DNA of 64,000 nucleotides from Neckera pumila. Lineage: Eukaryota; Streptophyta; Bryopsida; Hypnales; Neckeraceae. The notes under the pieces are model-generated. The model made no database searches. It was given only the letters and a program-made list of their open reading frames with translations, and was not told the origin of the DNA. Position numbers and translations under genes: made by a program. The stretch spans positions 4,094,501 through 4,158,500 of the forward strand of contig OZ018412.1 of NCBI GenBank assembly GCA_963969595.1. The letters run 5' to 3'. The first letter of the stretch is position 1. Every line of letters starts with the position of its first letter. Shown here one piece after another: positions 63,550-64,000 of this stretch.

Positions 63550-63706
63550 CACAGGAAGAACGGGGAAGCGTTACCCTCCCCGGTGTTTATTTCCACAGTG
63601 CAGCTTCACCCCCCTTGACTTTCTTTAAACGGAAAGTCAAGGGGAGGTGAAGCTGCACTGCGGAAATAAATACCGGGGAGGGTAACGCCTCCCCGTTCTC
63701 CTTGTG
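63550..63706. mobile_element. GC-rich snapback MITE, TSD TAG
   Basis: This 157-bp palindrome has arms of about 73 bases separated by 'tttaaac'. The left end is CACAGGAAGAACGGGG and the right end in reverse complement is CACAAGGAGAACGGGG. It is flanked by TAG (63547-63549, 63707-63709). CAC-starting ends with a 3-bp duplication suggest another CACTA-type MITE. Its GC content is far above that of the other elements here. 63710-64000 holds no recognisable gene; a minus-strand frame 63964-63587 runs into the element. Confidence 0.7.
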
Positions 63707-64000
63707 TAGGCACCAAACGGACATGGCGCTACCTTCTATTTCTGGTATAAAAGGTAATAACAAAACCCCACAACGTGAACGGCGAATGTACGGAACCGTG
63801 TGTCGATAAGGAACGTGCAACGAAGTCTCCACTGCAGCTGCGAAGTAGCTTCCTTCTAGACTCCGGCAGACTGAATGGAACAAATGGTCGCAACTCGCTA
63901 CTAAGAACGGTCCCTCAGGAAGCCACGTACTCCAATTTCTGTAACTGTAGTGAGTGCGTATCAAGAATTTGGAGACGGATCACTTTTACAGTATTTTTAT

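Noticed and set aside
1..64000. CRISPR arrays, operons or prokaryotic features
   Set aside because: The window has spliced eukaryotic genes. The tandem repeats seen are minisatellites without uniform spacers.

Overview
This 64 kb window is nuclear DNA of a land plant or close streptophyte relative. The evidence is a plant-type glutamate decarboxylase, a plant augmin subunit (AUG5), a plant half-size ABCA transporter, GT-AG introns throughout, and a U2 snRNA gene with the plant upstream sequence element. The genome is gene-poor, with AT-rich, repeat-laden spacers. A non-seed plant such as a bryophyte is plausible, because the decarboxylase lacks the usual tryptophan of the calmodulin-binding tail, but I cannot name the species.

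Layout. 1-9.1 kb: miniature transposons, a degenerate minisatellite and a long decayed transposase-like gene on the minus strand. 9.1-20.8 kb: AT-rich spacer with three copies of a TTAA-flanked repeat. 20.8-24.8 kb: a 119-bp tandem array, a TA-flanked hairpin element, then the five-exon GAD gene (+, 514 aa). 25.57-25.84 kb: U2 snRNA gene and promoter (-). 26.4-30.7 kb: ten-exon AUG5 (-, 811 aa). 30.7-37.3 kb: AT-rich spacer with microsatellite, poly-G and a 200-N assembly gap. 37.3-38.5 kb: three in-phase exons of a membrane protein resembling BT1/folate-biopterin transporters (-). 38.5-50.3 kb: spacer with two former reading frames, each split by a recognisable transposon, plus minisatellites and foldbacks. 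50.3-58.2 kb: nineteen-exon ABCA2-like gene (-, 981 aa). 58.2-64 kb: spacer with one more TTAA element and a GC-rich snapback element.

The functional genes do not form a pathway: GAD makes GABA from glutamate, AUG5 belongs to the augmin complex for microtubule branching, ABCA2 is a membrane transporter and U2 is a splicing RNA. Exon boundaries were worked out by hand. All junctions of GAD, AUG5 and ABCA2 keep the frame with canonical GT-AG sites.

The most interesting signal is a family of at least six non-coding elements of about 0.9 kb (one deleted to 0.58 kb). Their ends read CCCCTAAAGG and most are flanked by TTAA on both sides, which is the piggyBac-type signature. At one copy, removing the element plus one TTAA joins two reading frames into one. 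Several CACTA-like miniature elements also have exact 3-bp target duplications, and one of them likewise splits a reading frame.
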